Assembly (NCBI GenBank): GCA_037178625.1
Contig: CM074132.1
Coordinates: 3,658,001-3,722,000, forward strand
DNA length: 64,000 nt
DNA from: Skeletonema tropicum
Lineage: Eukaryota; Bacillariophyta; Thalassiosirophyceae; Thalassiosirales; Thalassiosiraceae
Direction: 5' to 3'
Within the stretch, counting starts at the first letter, position 1. Each line of letters begins with the position of its first letter. Position numbers and translations under genes: made by a program. Below, in pieces: positions 52,538 to 63,914 of the stretch. The notes under the pieces are model-generated. The model was given only the letters and a program-made list of their open reading frames with translations, was not told where the DNA came from and did not search any database.

Positions 52538-54427
52538 CTATTTCATACCCCAATCCCCAATTAGCTTGCACGAAAACCTTGACTGTCCCGAACACCTCAT
52601 AAATGGCTTTCTCCAATTAAATCCAACATTTTTCGTTAACTCTTGTCGAAATGCACCATGATGTTGCTCATTAGTCGGGTCTAATGGAGTGTAGGCCTCG
52701 ATAACTCGTCGTAATGGTTTGACCATATTATTCTGAAACACTCGTTCGAATCCATCTGTTGTACCCAATTCTCTCATGAACTTACTTGCATTCTCTGATA
52801 TTTGTCTAGCATAATTTGGATGACTCTCTGCCCACTCCAACTTTTGCATCAAATCGCTCAAGTCAGATTTCACTGGTACGTAATGCACATAAGGTTCTAT
52901 CAAGTCATGAATATAATCCTTCGTGGGGGTAACATGATGGAATAAAAGACCGGGGAAGGAAAGCTTTTCAAATGTCCCCCCCCAAGTTGTACCTCCACCA
53001 CCTCCCAAGTCAATGTGGTATTTATACTTGGCCAATTCTCTTGGTGGCAGTACCTCACCTGCTACAGGGAAACCAATTCGTTCCCAATCTTGATATTCCG
53101 TGCTGCCTTGAGCCAGACGTTTCCTCTTACTACTTCTACCATCTCCCATGATATCTCCCGCAACGTGACTAAATTTGATATTTAATTTGGGCATTGTATT
53201 CGTTTGACGAGCTTCAATTTCCGATTCGGCACTTAGTACAACTGCCTTCCATCTTGGTACCAACCTATCATACTTTTCTCGAAGTATTGCCGTGACTACT
53301 TCCATTGGATTACGATGATCTTCAACAACAACAACATCATCAATAATCTTAGTATCCCCCACATATTCCTCAAACGAGGGCTGCACCAAATCATTCTGCA
53401 TTTCCAAAAATGGAAAATCAGTCCCCCTCCAAACCAATTGGGGTATCAAATCATCCCACGACAGTCCGACATCCTCACCAAATACCAACCCACCCGGCTT
53501 AACATTTAGATACGATGGTAGGAAGTGTCGACAAATGTTACGTGATGTGAACCAATCTGTAAAGCAATTTAAATGTACTCCTGGCATGGGCATGGCAATT
53601 AGATTTGGAAATAGTGGACCACGATATACTGAACCGAAATGCAATATGGGTGCCTTGTTGTTGTTGTTGTTGTTGTACTTGTTATTGTTCCGTCCTTTTC
53701 CTTGCTGCTGTTGTTTGTAGTCGTCCTCTCTTTCTCCCTCACCTTCACCTCCACAGGGACCAATCTGTTCGTCAAAGTTACGAATACACCCCCGATCACG
53801 AACAGCAGGATAATCCCCACCGGACAAGGCCAGTACAAACTCTGGCATCTCCGGATGAAATCTCGTCGGGAATAACTTCCGTAATAACCACGTCAATGTC
53901 GTGATAGTCGAAATCAATTTCTTCGTGGTGGTATCAGCCCCCCACTGATGTCGTTGGGAGTAATATCCGATAAATGTATCTTGGACGGGATCGTAGACGA
54001 CTATGGCATATTGGGCAGTGAAGGTTTTGGCAGCGTCGGTAACTTGTTTCATGGTGTAGGATGGTAGGCCCATGCTTCGTTGGATGAGATCGGAGTAGGT
54101 TACTACTACTGCTGCTGCTGTCTTCTTCTTCTTCGCCACCTCCTCCGCCTCCTCGTCGGCAGTATCGACATTATTATTTATTAGTGACAGACTGTTGTTC
54201 TCCTCCGCAGTAGCATATTGACGTGCACGATAATAGGCAGGCTGTCGTACCACCGAAATATTTGACACAATGATGATGTTTGACACGGTCTCCCTTAGTT
54301 GCTGCTCCTGTTCCAGTATTGCATCATCCATAATTTGTATTTGGTGAAGCACGTAGCGATAATAACATGTCCGAGCTAGGGAGAGAAGGAGCAAGATGAT
54401 GAAGAAGCGTCGTTGTAGCTTCTTCAT
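52538..54427 (-). CDS. GT90 (CAP10)-like glycosyltransferase, full-length copy
   Basis: A 629-residue single-exon protein. An N-terminal anchor (FFIILLLLSLARTCYYRYV, residues 7-26) is followed by a stem with an acidic/Lys/Ala low-complexity stretch, then a domain collinear with the paralogue at 17,211-18,905: IGYYSQRHQWG, LALSGGDYPAVRDRG, NLIAMPMPGVHLNCF, LVWRGTDFPFLEMQN, LVPRWKAVVLSAESEIEAR, KYKYHIDLGGGGGTTWGGTF, HHVTPTKDYIHDLIEP. An Asn-rich insert (NNNKYNNNNNNK, near 250) coded by a microsatellite lies just past the point where the tandem copies break off. It is probably a Golgi sugar transferase. Its 5' half and promoter lie within unit 1 of the tandem array. Confidence 0.85.
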   Translation of the reverse strand: MKKLQRRFFIILLLLSLARTCYYRYVLHQIQIMDDAILEQEQQLRETVSNIIIVSNISVVRQPAYYRARQYATAEENNSLSLINNNVDTADEEAEEVAKKKKTAAAVVVTYSDLIQRSMGLPSYTMKQVTDAAKTFTAQYAIVVYDPVQDTFIGYYSQRHQWGADTTTKKLISTITTLTWLLRKLFPTRFHPEMPEFVLALSGGDYPAVRDRGCIRNFDEQIGPCGGEGEGEREDDYKQQQQGKGRNNNKYNNNNNNKAPILHFGSVYRGPLFPNLIAMPMPGVHLNCFTDWFTSRNICRHFLPSYLNVKPGGLVFGEDVGLSWDDLIPQLVWRGTDFPFLEMQNDLVQPSFEEYVGDTKIIDDVVVVEDHRNPMEVVTAILREKYDRLVPRWKAVVLSAESEIEARQTNTMPKLNIKFSHVAGDIMGDGRSSKRKRLAQGSTEYQDWERIGFPVAGEVLPPRELAKYKYHIDLGGGGGTTWGGTFEKLSFPGLLFHHVTPTKDYIHDLIEPYVHYVPVKSDLSDLMQKLEWAESHPNYARQISENASKFMRELGTTDGFERVFQNNMVKPLRRVIEAYTPLDPTNEQHHGAFRQELTKNVGFNWRKPFMRCSGQSRFSCKLIGDWGMK

Positions 54428-54644
54428 GGTTATTTATTTAGCAGATCGATAGATGATAGATGATAGCATAGCATACAAGTGCGTGAGAAGTGAGGGACTT
54501 TCACAACGAAGAGAATAAAGGCATGGCACCATGTACTGCATGCAAGCCGCCATCGCTACTTACGGTTCCTGAGAGTGTGCGTGATTGAGAAGAGTGAGAA
54601 ATGTCACGTTAGCGCGGGTTTTGGTCATAGTCATTTACACAATA

Positions 54645-55013
54645 AGGGTGGTCAATGTTTTTTTCGGAATCTGAATCTGAAACGTTGGCCTTAGGAATTA
54701 GTATGTCTACGTACGGGGGGCTGGATTTGGCTTTGAGTGTGGTTGAGTGCCACTTATTTTTTAATCGTTGTTTTGGTGCCGCTTTGGTTAGGGTTATTTG
54801 AGTTTCTCCGAAATTAAACGTTTCAGAATCAGAGCCAAAAACGCCACTGATTCTGAATCTGAAACGTTTACGTTCCTCCGTGATGTATTGCAAATGTCAC
54901 ATCTTCAACAATTTTGATGCCGGATGATCGCGGATTTGAAAGAGGCATAAGTAAATCAGGAAGGTGAACGTTTCAGATTCAGATTCAGATATATAAAAAA
55001 CATTGACCACCCT
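54645..55013. mobile_element. 369-bp MITE with TA target site (unit 1)
   Basis: The terminal inverted repeats begin AGGGTGGTCAATGTTTTTT and lie between TA dinucleotides (54,643-54,644 and 55,014-55,015), the pattern of Tc1/mariner-type MITEs. Inside each end and twice in the middle is the word GAATCTGAATCTGAAACGTT or its reverse complement in full or partial form, giving four copies in alternating orientation. A 94-codon minus frame crosses it but is a by-product of the repeat. It lies 218 bp upstream of the GT90-like ATG. Confidence 0.85.
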
Positions 55014-55284
55014 TAAGGTAGAACACAAGTAAGAAAACGCTAAGTAAAAGTAGCTGTTTATCTAGTGAAGATGGCTCTGTAGATCAACGATAGGAATTGG
55101 TATATCCCCATGCGAACTCAAATCCGGCCAAATCAAGTCACGCATCAACCGTTTTGCCCACGGGCAGAAAAAGTGACCGTTGCTTCTTCACACTTTCTCT
55201 CACCAATCACCAACCACAAACGGCCAAAGACACAACCACCATGATGCCATTATGGACTGCCTAGTAGTACAAAATCGACACTGT

Positions 55285-55357
55285 ACCAAGACGGACTTTT
55301 GATACTGGAGGCGGAGAAGCCCATTTTTAGATTGCCTTCGAAAAAGTCCGTCTTGGT
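55285..55357. repeat. 16-bp inverted repeat with 41-nt loop, present in every tandem unit
   Basis: ACCAAGACGGACTTTT at 55,285-55,300 pairs perfectly with AAAAGTCCGTCTTGGT at 55,342-55,357. It recurs at the equivalent place in each unit (57,845, 60,408 and 62,968). It lies about 0.9 kb upstream of the gene start. It could be an end structure of another transcript or a protein-binding palindrome. Confidence 0.8.
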
Positions 55358-56231
55358 TCGACATATCCTAGGAGAAAATAGCCCTGCCCACGACGTAACG
55401 GAAATTGGTCGATGCAACTGATGTCGTCGACGAATGCATTGGGTAATCATCGCTTACACCATTTACGATGCCACCACGACGCAACATCGATAGTATATAT
55501 CCATAGGGAGGCGTCAGTGTCTTGGTAGCCGCTTCTTCGCCCGATTACATCGTCCTGAACGTCGGCTACTTGGTGTCAACATATTTTAAATATTTTTTTA
55601 CATCAAAGCTACTGTTCAGTAAAGAGGGGCAATACACCATCTTCGAAGGCCACCAACCCGCTCCCTCGACTCCAATATGATTATAGACGACGGCTAGGCA
55701 CTCTGGAGCAGAACGAAAGGCCATATGACGTCGCCTACACGAAAAAAATATATACACATGATAATTCGTTTCCGTCCAACACAACAATCAACTGACAATT
55801 AATGCAACCGGCGTAGATATCGATCAAAGAAACATCAATACATCATTACTATGATAGTATATATCCATGGGAGTAATATTAATAGTGAATATTGTGGGGA
55901 ACATCATAATTATCAAGTATTACAATCATTATAATTCACACAAAAAAGTACCAACAAATAATAACATAGTCTATCTGATATAATACTCTACCTTGATGCT
56001 CCACCAACACATAGATGTCTTGCCTCACAATCATTCACGATAACCACTAATTTGCATTTAGTGGCTCATTACAAAGTTGATTGTTGAATACACTCTGGGA
56101 ATGATAAGTAGATTGCCTCTCTCTGATAAAATGAGTTTGATCATGTACTAGTTGATATTTGAAAACACTCAAAGTATCCAAAGACGCCTCCCATGTAATA
56201 TATATCGATTTTACGCGAGGAATCCCTCTCC

Positions 56232-56987
56232 TTAGATGTATATCACCATTCGTCCTTTTCCTTGCTGCTGTTGTTTGTAGTCGTCCTCTCTTTCTCCCTC
56301 ACCTTCACCTCCACAGGGACCAATCTGTTCGTCAAAGTTACGAATACACCCCCGATCACGAACAGCAGGATAATCCCCACCGGACAAGGCCAGTACAAAC
56401 TCTGGCATCTCCGGATGAAATCTCGTCGGGAATAACTTCCGTAATAACCACGTCAATGTCGTGATAGTCGAAATCAATTTCTTCGTGGTGGTATCAGCCC
56501 CCCACTGATGTCGTTGGGAGTAATATCCGATAAATGTATCTTGGACGGGATCGTAGACGACTATGGCATATTGGGCAGTGAAGGTTTTGGCAGCGTCGGT
56601 AACTTGTTTCATGGTGTAGGATGGTAGGCCCATGCTTCGTTGGATGAGATCGGAGTAGGTTACTACTACTGCTGCTGCTGTCTTCTTCTTCTTCGCCACC
56701 TCCTCCGCCTCCTCGTCGGCAGTATCGACATTATTATTTATTAGTGACAGACTGTTGTTCTCCTCCGCAGTAGCATATTGACGTGCACGATAATAGGCAG
56801 GCTGTCGTACCACCGAAATATTTGACACAATGATGATGTTTGACACGGTCTCCCTTAGTTGCTGCTCCTGTTCCAGTATTGCATCATCCATAATTTGTAT
56901 TTGGTGAAGCACGTAGCGATAATAACATGTCCGAGCTAGGGAGAGAAGGAGCAAGATGATGAAGAAGCGTCGTTGTAGCTTCTTCAT
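56232..56987 (-). pseudogene. truncated GT90-like copy, unit 2
   Basis: Residues 1-246 of the product match the full-length protein at 52,538-54,427 exactly; reading then crosses the repeat junction and ends after five unrelated residues (MVIYI). The membrane anchor and the first part of the luminal domain remain, but the donor- and acceptor-site half (VPRWK..., HIDLGGGGG...) is missing, so no transferase activity is expected. Its upstream DNA is intact, so it may be transcribed and make a small anchored protein. Confidence 0.88.
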
Positions 56988-57204
56988 GGTTATTTATTTA
57001 GCAGATCGATAGATGATAGATGATAGCATAGCATACAAGTGCGTGAGAAGTGAGGGACTTTCACAACGAAGAGAATAAAGGCATGGCACCATGTACTGCA
57101 TGCAAGCCGCCATCGCTACTTACGGTTCCTGAGAGTGTGCGTGATTGAGAAGAGTGAGAAATGTCACGTTAGCGCGGGTTTTGGTCATAGTCATTTACAC
57201 AATA

Positions 57205-57573
57205 AGGGTGGTCAATGTTTTTTTCGGAATCTGAATCTGAAACGTTGGCCTTAGGAATTAGTATGTCTACGTACGGGGGGCTGGATTTGGCTTTGAGTGT
57301 GGTTGAGTGCCACTTATTTTTTAATCGTTGTTTTGGTGCCGCTTTGGTTAGGGTTATTTGAGTTTCTCCGAAATTAAACGTTTCAGAATCAGAGCCAAAA
57401 ACGCCACTGATTCTGAATCTGAAACGTTTACGTTCCTCCGTGATGTATTGCAAATGTCACATCTTCAACAATTTTGATGCCGGATGATCGCGGATTTGAA
57501 AGAGGCATAAGTAAATCAGGAAGGTGAACGTTTCAGATTCAGATTCAGATATATAAAAAACATTGACCACCCT
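57205..57573. mobile_element. MITE copy in tandem unit 2
   Basis: Carried along by the tandem duplication and identical to 54,645-55,013 as far as can be read, with the same TA flanks. Confidence 0.85.
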
Positions 57574-58791
57574 TAAGGTAGAACACAAGTAAGAAAACGC
57601 TAAGTAAAAGTAGCTGTTTATCTAGTGAAGATGGCTCTGTAGATCAACGATAGGAATTGGTATATCCCCATGCGAACTCAAATCCGGCCAAATCAAGTCA
57701 CGCATCAACCGTTTTGCCCACGGGCAGAAAAAGTGACCGTTGCTTCTTCACACTTTCTCTCACCAATCACCAACCACAAACGGCCAAAGACACAACCACC
57801 ATGATGCCATTATGGACTGCCTAGTAGTACAAAATCGACACTGTACCAAGACGGACTTTTGATACTGGAGGCGGAGAAGCCCATTTTTAGATTGCCTTCG
57901 AAAAAGTCCGTCTTGGTTCGACATATCCTAGGAGAAAATAGCCCTGCCCACGACGTAACGGAAATTGGTCGATGCAACTGATGTCGTCGACGAATGCATT
58001 GGGTAATCATCGCTTACACCATTTACGATGCCACCACGACGCAACATCGATAGTATATATCCATAGGGAGGCGTCAGTGTCTTGGTAGCCGCTTCTTCGC
58101 CCGATTACATCGTCCTGAACGTCGGCTACTTGGTGTCAACATATTTTAAATATTTTTTTACATCAAAGCTACTGTTCAGTAAAGAGGGGCAATACACCAT
58201 CTTCGAAGGCCACCAACCCGCTCCCTCGACTCCAATATGATTATAGACGACGGCTAGGCACTCTGGAGCAGAACGAAAGGCCATATGACGTCGCCTACAC
58301 GAAAAAAATATATACACATGATAATTCGTTTCCGTCCAACACAACAATCAACTGACAATTAATGCAACCGGCGTAGATATCGATCAAAGAAACATCAATA
58401 CATCATTACTATGATAGTATATATCCATGGGAGTAATATTAATAGTGAATATTGTGGGGAACATCATAATTATCAAGTATTACAATCATTATAATTCACA
58501 CAAAAAAGTACCAACAAATAATAACATAGTCTATCTGATATAATACTCTACCTTGATGCTCCACCAACACATAGATGTCTTGCCTCACAATCATTCACGA
58601 TAACCACTAATTTGCATTTAGTGGCTCATTACAAAGTTGATTGTTGAATACACTCTGGGAATGATAAGTAGATTGCCTCTCTCTGATAAAATGAGTTTGA
58701 TCATGTACTAGTTGATATTTGAAAACACTCAAAGTATCCAAAGACGCCTCCCATGTAATATATATCGATTTTACGCGAGGAATCCCTCTCC

Positions 58792-59547
58792 TTAGATGTA
58801 TATCACCATTCGTCCTTTTCCTTGCTGCTGTTGTTTGTAGTCGTCCTCTCTTTCTCCCTCACCTTCACCTCCACAGGGACCAATCTGTTCGTCAAAGTTA
58901 CGAATACACCCCCGATCACGAACAGCAGGATAATCCCCACCGGACAAGGCCAGTACAAACTCTGGCATCTCCGGATGAAATCTCGTCGGGAATAACTTCC
59001 GTAATAACCACGTCAATGTCGTGATAGTCGAAATCAATTTCTTCGTGGTGGTATCAGCCCCCCACTGATGTCGTTGGGAGTAATATCCGATAAATGTATC
59101 TTGGACGGGATCGTAGACGACTATGGCATATTGGGCAGTGAAGGTTTTGGCAGCGTCGGTAACTTGTTTCATGGTGTAGGATGGTAGGCCCATGCTTCGT
59201 TGGATGAGATCGGAGTAGGTTACTACTACTGCTGCTGCTGTCTTCTTCTTCTTCGCCACCTCCTCCGCCTCCTCGTCGGCAGTATCGACATTATTATTTA
59301 TTAGTGACAGACTGTTGTTCTCCTCCGCAGTAGCATATTGACGTGCACGATAATAGGCAGGCTGTCGTACCACCGAAATATTTGACACAATGATGATGTT
59401 TGACACGGTCTCCCTTAGTTGCTGCTCCTGTTCCAGTATTGCATCATCCATAATTTGTATTTGGTGAAGCACGTAGCGATAATAACATGTCCGAGCTAGG
59501 GAGAGAAGGAGCAAGATGATGAAGAAGCGTCGTTGTAGCTTCTTCAT
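58792..59547 (-). pseudogene. truncated GT90-like copy, unit 3
   Basis: Same structure and same 251-residue product as the copy at 56,232-56,987. The frame is open without any stop or shift, as expected if the duplication is recent. Confidence 0.88.
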
Positions 59548-59764
59548 GGTTATTTATTTAGCAGATCGATAGATGATAGATGATAGCATAGCATACAAGT
59601 GCGTGAGAAGTGAGGGACTTTCACAACGAAGAGAATAAAGGCATGGCACCATGTACTGCATGCAAGCCGCCATCGCTACTTACGGTTCCTGAGAGTGTGC
59701 GTGATTGAGAAGAGTGAGAAATGTCACGTTAGCGCGGGTTTTGGTCATAGTCATTTACACAATA

Positions 59765-60133
59765 AGGGTGGTCAATGTTTTTTTCGGAATCTGAATCTGA
59801 AACGTTGGCCTTAGGAATTAGTATGTCTACGTACGGGGGGCTGGATTTGGCTTTGAGTGTGGTTGAGTGCCACTTATTTTTTAATCGTTGTTTTGGTGCC
59901 GCTTTGGTTAGGGTTATTTGAGTTTCTCCGAAATTAAACGTTTCAGAATCAGAGCCAAAAACGCCACTGATTCTGAATCTGAAACGTTTACGTTCCTCCG
60001 TGATGTATTGCAAATGTCACATCTTCAACAATTTTGATGCCGGATGATCGCGGATTTGAAAGAGGCATAAGTAAATCAGGAAGGTGAACGTTTCAGATTC
60101 AGATTCAGATATATAAAAAACATTGACCACCCT
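59765..60133. mobile_element. MITE copy in tandem unit 3, with 3 extra bases at its right edge
   Basis: The same element, but the right flank reads CCACCCTTATTAAGG instead of CCACCCTTAAGG: three bases were added exactly at the element border. Confidence 0.85.
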
Positions 60134-61354
60134 TATTAAGGTAGAACACAAGTAAGAAAACGCTAAGTAAAAGTAGCTGTTTATCTAGTGAAGATGGCTC
60201 TGTAGATCAACGATAGGAATTGGTATATCCCCATGCGAACTCAAATCCGGCCAAATCAAGTCACGCATCAACCGTTTTGCCCACGGGCAGAAAAAGTGAC
60301 CGTTGCTTCTTCACACTTTCTCTCACCAATCACCAACCACAAACGGCCAAAGACACAACCACCATGATGCCATTATGGACTGCCTAGTAGTACAAAATCG
60401 ACACTGTACCAAGACGGACTTTTGATACTGGAGGCGGAGAAGCCCATTTTTAGATTGCCTTCGAAAAAGTCCGTCTTGGTTCGACATATCCTAGGAGAAA
60501 ATAGCCCTGCCCACGACGTAACGGAAATTGGTCGATGCAACTGATGTCGTCGACGAATGCATTGGGTAATCATCGCTTACACCATTTACGATGCCACCAC
60601 GACGCAACATCGATAGTATATATCCATAGGGAGGCGTCAGTGTCTTGGTAGCCGCTTCTTCGCCCGATTACATCGTCCTGAACGTCGGCTACTTGGTGTC
60701 AACATATTTTAAATATTTTTTTACATCAAAGCTACTGTTCAGTAAAGAGGGGCAATACACCATCTTCGAAGGCCACCAACCCGCTCCCTCGACTCCAATA
60801 TGATTATAGACGACGGCTAGGCACTCTGGAGCAGAACGAAAGGCCATATGACGTCGCCTACACGAAAAAAATATATACACATGATAATTCGTTTCCGTCC
60901 AACACAACAATCAACTGACAATTAATGCAACCGGCGTAGATATCGATCAAAGAAACATCAATACATCATTACTATGATAGTATATATCCATGGGAGTAAT
61001 ATTAATAGTGAATATTGTGGGGAACATCATAATTATCAAGTATTACAATCATTATAATTCACACAAAAAAGTACCAACAAATAATAACATAGTCTATCTG
61101 ATATAATACTCTACCTTGATGCTCCACCAACACATAGATGTCTTGCCTCACAATCATTCACGATAACCACTAATTTGCATTTAGTGGCTCATTACAAAGT
61201 TGATTGTTGAATACACTCTGGGAATGATAAGTAGATTGCCTCTCTCTGATAAAATGAGTTTGATCATGTACTAGTTGATATTTGAAAACACTCAAAGTAT
61301 CCAAAGACGCCTCCCATGTAATATATATCGATTTCACGCGAGGAATCCCTCTCC

Positions 61355-62110
61355 TTAGATGTATATCACCATTCGTCCTTTTCCTTGCTGCTGTTGTTTG
61401 TAGTCGTCCTCTCTTTCTCCCTCACCTTCACCTCCACAGGGACCAATCTGTTCGTCAAAGTTACGAATACACCCCCGATCACGAACAGCAGGATAATCCC
61501 CACCGGACAAGGCCAGTACAAACTCTGGCATCTCCGGATGAAATCTCGTCGGGAATAACTTCCGTAATAACCACGTCAATGTCGTGATAGTCGAAATCAA
61601 TTTCTTCGTGGTGGTATCAGCCCCCCACTGATGTCGTTGGGAGTAATATCCGATAAATGTATCTTGGACGGGATCGTAGACGACTATGGCATATTGGGCA
61701 GTGAAGGTTTTGGCAGCGTCGGTAACTTGTTTCATGGTGTAGGATGGTAGGCCCATGCTTCGTTGGATGAGATCGGAGTAGGTTACTACTACTGCTGCTG
61801 CTGTCTTCTTCTTCTTCGCCACCTCCTCCGCCTCCTCGTCGGCAGTATCGACATTATTATTTATTAGTGACAGACTGTTGTTCTCCTCCGCAGTAGCATA
61901 TTGACGTGCACGATAATAGGCAGGCTGTCGTACCACCGAAATATTTGACACAATGATGATGTTTGACACGGTCTCCCTTAGTTGCTGCTCCTGTTCCAGT
62001 ATTGCATCATCCATAATTTGTATTTGGTGAAGCACGTAGCGATAATAACATGTCCGAGCTAGGGAGAGAAGGAGCAAGATGATGAAGAAGCGTCGTTGTA
62101 GCTTCTTCAT
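61355..62110 (-). pseudogene. truncated GT90-like copy, unit 4
   Basis: Same 251-residue product again. The three extra bases of unit 3 lie outside the coding sequence, so the copies stay identical in protein. Confidence 0.88.
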
Positions 62111-62327
62111 GGTTATTTATTTAGCAGATCGATAGATGATAGATGATAGCATAGCATACAAGTGCGTGAGAAGTGAGGGACTTTCACAACGAAGAGAATA
62201 AAGGCATGGCACCATGTACTGCATGCAAGCCGCCATCGCTACTTACGGTTCCTGAGAGTGTGCGTGATTGAGAAGAGTGAGAAATGTCACGTTAGCGCGG
62301 GTTTTGGTCATAGTCATTTACACAATA

Positions 62328-62696
62328 AGGGTGGTCAATGTTTTTTTCGGAATCTGAATCTGAAACGTTGGCCTTAGGAATTAGTATGTCTACGTACGGG
62401 GGGCTGGATTTGGCTTTGAGTGTGGTTGAGTGCCACTTATTTTTTAATCGTTGTTTTGGTGCCGCTTTGGTTAGGGTTATTTGAGTTTCTCCGAAATTAA
62501 ACGTTTCAGAATCAGAGCCAAAAACGCCACTGATTCTGAATCTGAAACGTTTACGTTCCTCCGTGATGTATTGCAAATGTCACATCTTCAACAATTTTGA
62601 TGCCGGATGATCGCGGATTTGAAAGAGGCATAAGTAAATCAGGAAGGTGAACGTTTCAGATTCAGATTCAGATATATAAAAAACATTGACCACCCT
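62328..62696. mobile_element. MITE copy in tandem unit 4
   Basis: Identical to the unit 1 copy, TA flanks included. It lies within the fourth repeat unit, 218 bp from the ATG of that unit's truncated gene. Confidence 0.85.
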
Positions 62697-63914
62697 TAAG
62701 GTAGAACACAAGTAAGAAAACGCTAAGTAAAAGTAGCTGTTTATCTAGTGAAGATGGCTCTGTAGATCAACGATAGGAATTGGTATATCCCCATGCGAAC
62801 TCAAATCCGGCCAAATCAAGTCACGCATCAACCGTTTTGCCCACGGGCAGAAAAAGTGACCGTTGCTTCTTCACACTTTCTCTCACCAATCACCAACCAC
62901 AAACGGCCAAAGACACAACCACCATGATGCCATTATGGACTGCCTAGTAGTACAAAATCGACACTGTACCAAGACGGACTTTTGATACTGGAGGCGGAGA
63001 AGCCCATTTTTAGATTGCCTTCGAAAAAGTCCGTCTTGGTTCGACATATCCTAGGAGAAAATAGCCCTGCCCACGACGTAACGGAAATTGGTCGATGCAA
63101 CTGATGTCGTCGACGAATGCATTGGGTAATCATCGCTTACACCATTTACGATGCCACCACGACGCAACATCGATAGTATATATCCATAGGGAGGCGTCAG
63201 TGTCTTGGTAGCCGCTTCTTCGCCCGATTACATCGTCCTGAACGTCGGCTACTTGGTGTCAACATATTTTAAATATTTTTTTACATCAAAGCTACTGTTC
63301 AGTAAAGAGGGGCAATACACCATCTTCGAAGGCCACCAACCCGCTCCCTCGACTCCAATATGATTATAGACGACGGCTAGGCACTCTGGAGCAGAACGAA
63401 AGGCCATATGACGTCGCCTACACGAAAAAAATATATACACATGATAATTCGTTTCCGTCCAACACAACAATCAACTGACAATTAATGCAACCGGCGTAGA
63501 TATCGATCAAAGAAACATCAATACATCATTACTATGATAGTATATATCCATGGGAGTAATATTAATAGTGAATATTGTGGGGAACATCATAATTATCAAG
63601 TATTACAATCATTATAATTCACACAAAAAAGTACCAACAAATAATAACATAGTCTATCTGATATAATACTCTACCTTGATGCTCCACCAACACATAGATG
63701 TCTTGCCTCACAATCATTCACGATAACCACTAATTTGCATTTAGTGGCTCATTACAAAGTTGATTGTTGAATACACTCTGGGAATGATAAGTAGATTGCC
63801 TCTCTCTGATAAAATGAGTTTGATCATGTACTAGTTGATATTTGAAAACACTCAAAGTATCCAAAGACGCCTCCCATGTAATATATATCGATTTCACGCG
63901 AGGAATCCCTCTCC

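Noticed and set aside
53605..53904. Plus-strand ORFs opposite the GT90-like gene, recurring in the copies
   Set aside because: They are shadows of the real minus-strand coding sequence.
54609..54893. 94-codon minus-strand ORF repeated in every tandem unit
   Set aside because: It runs across the MITE's inverted repeats and its repeated words; recurrence is due to the array, not to selection on a protein.
55250..55787. 66- and 73-codon minus-strand ORFs in each array unit
   Set aside because: They have no domain or protein-like composition, the first overlaps the 16-bp hairpin, and identity between units is explained by recent duplication.
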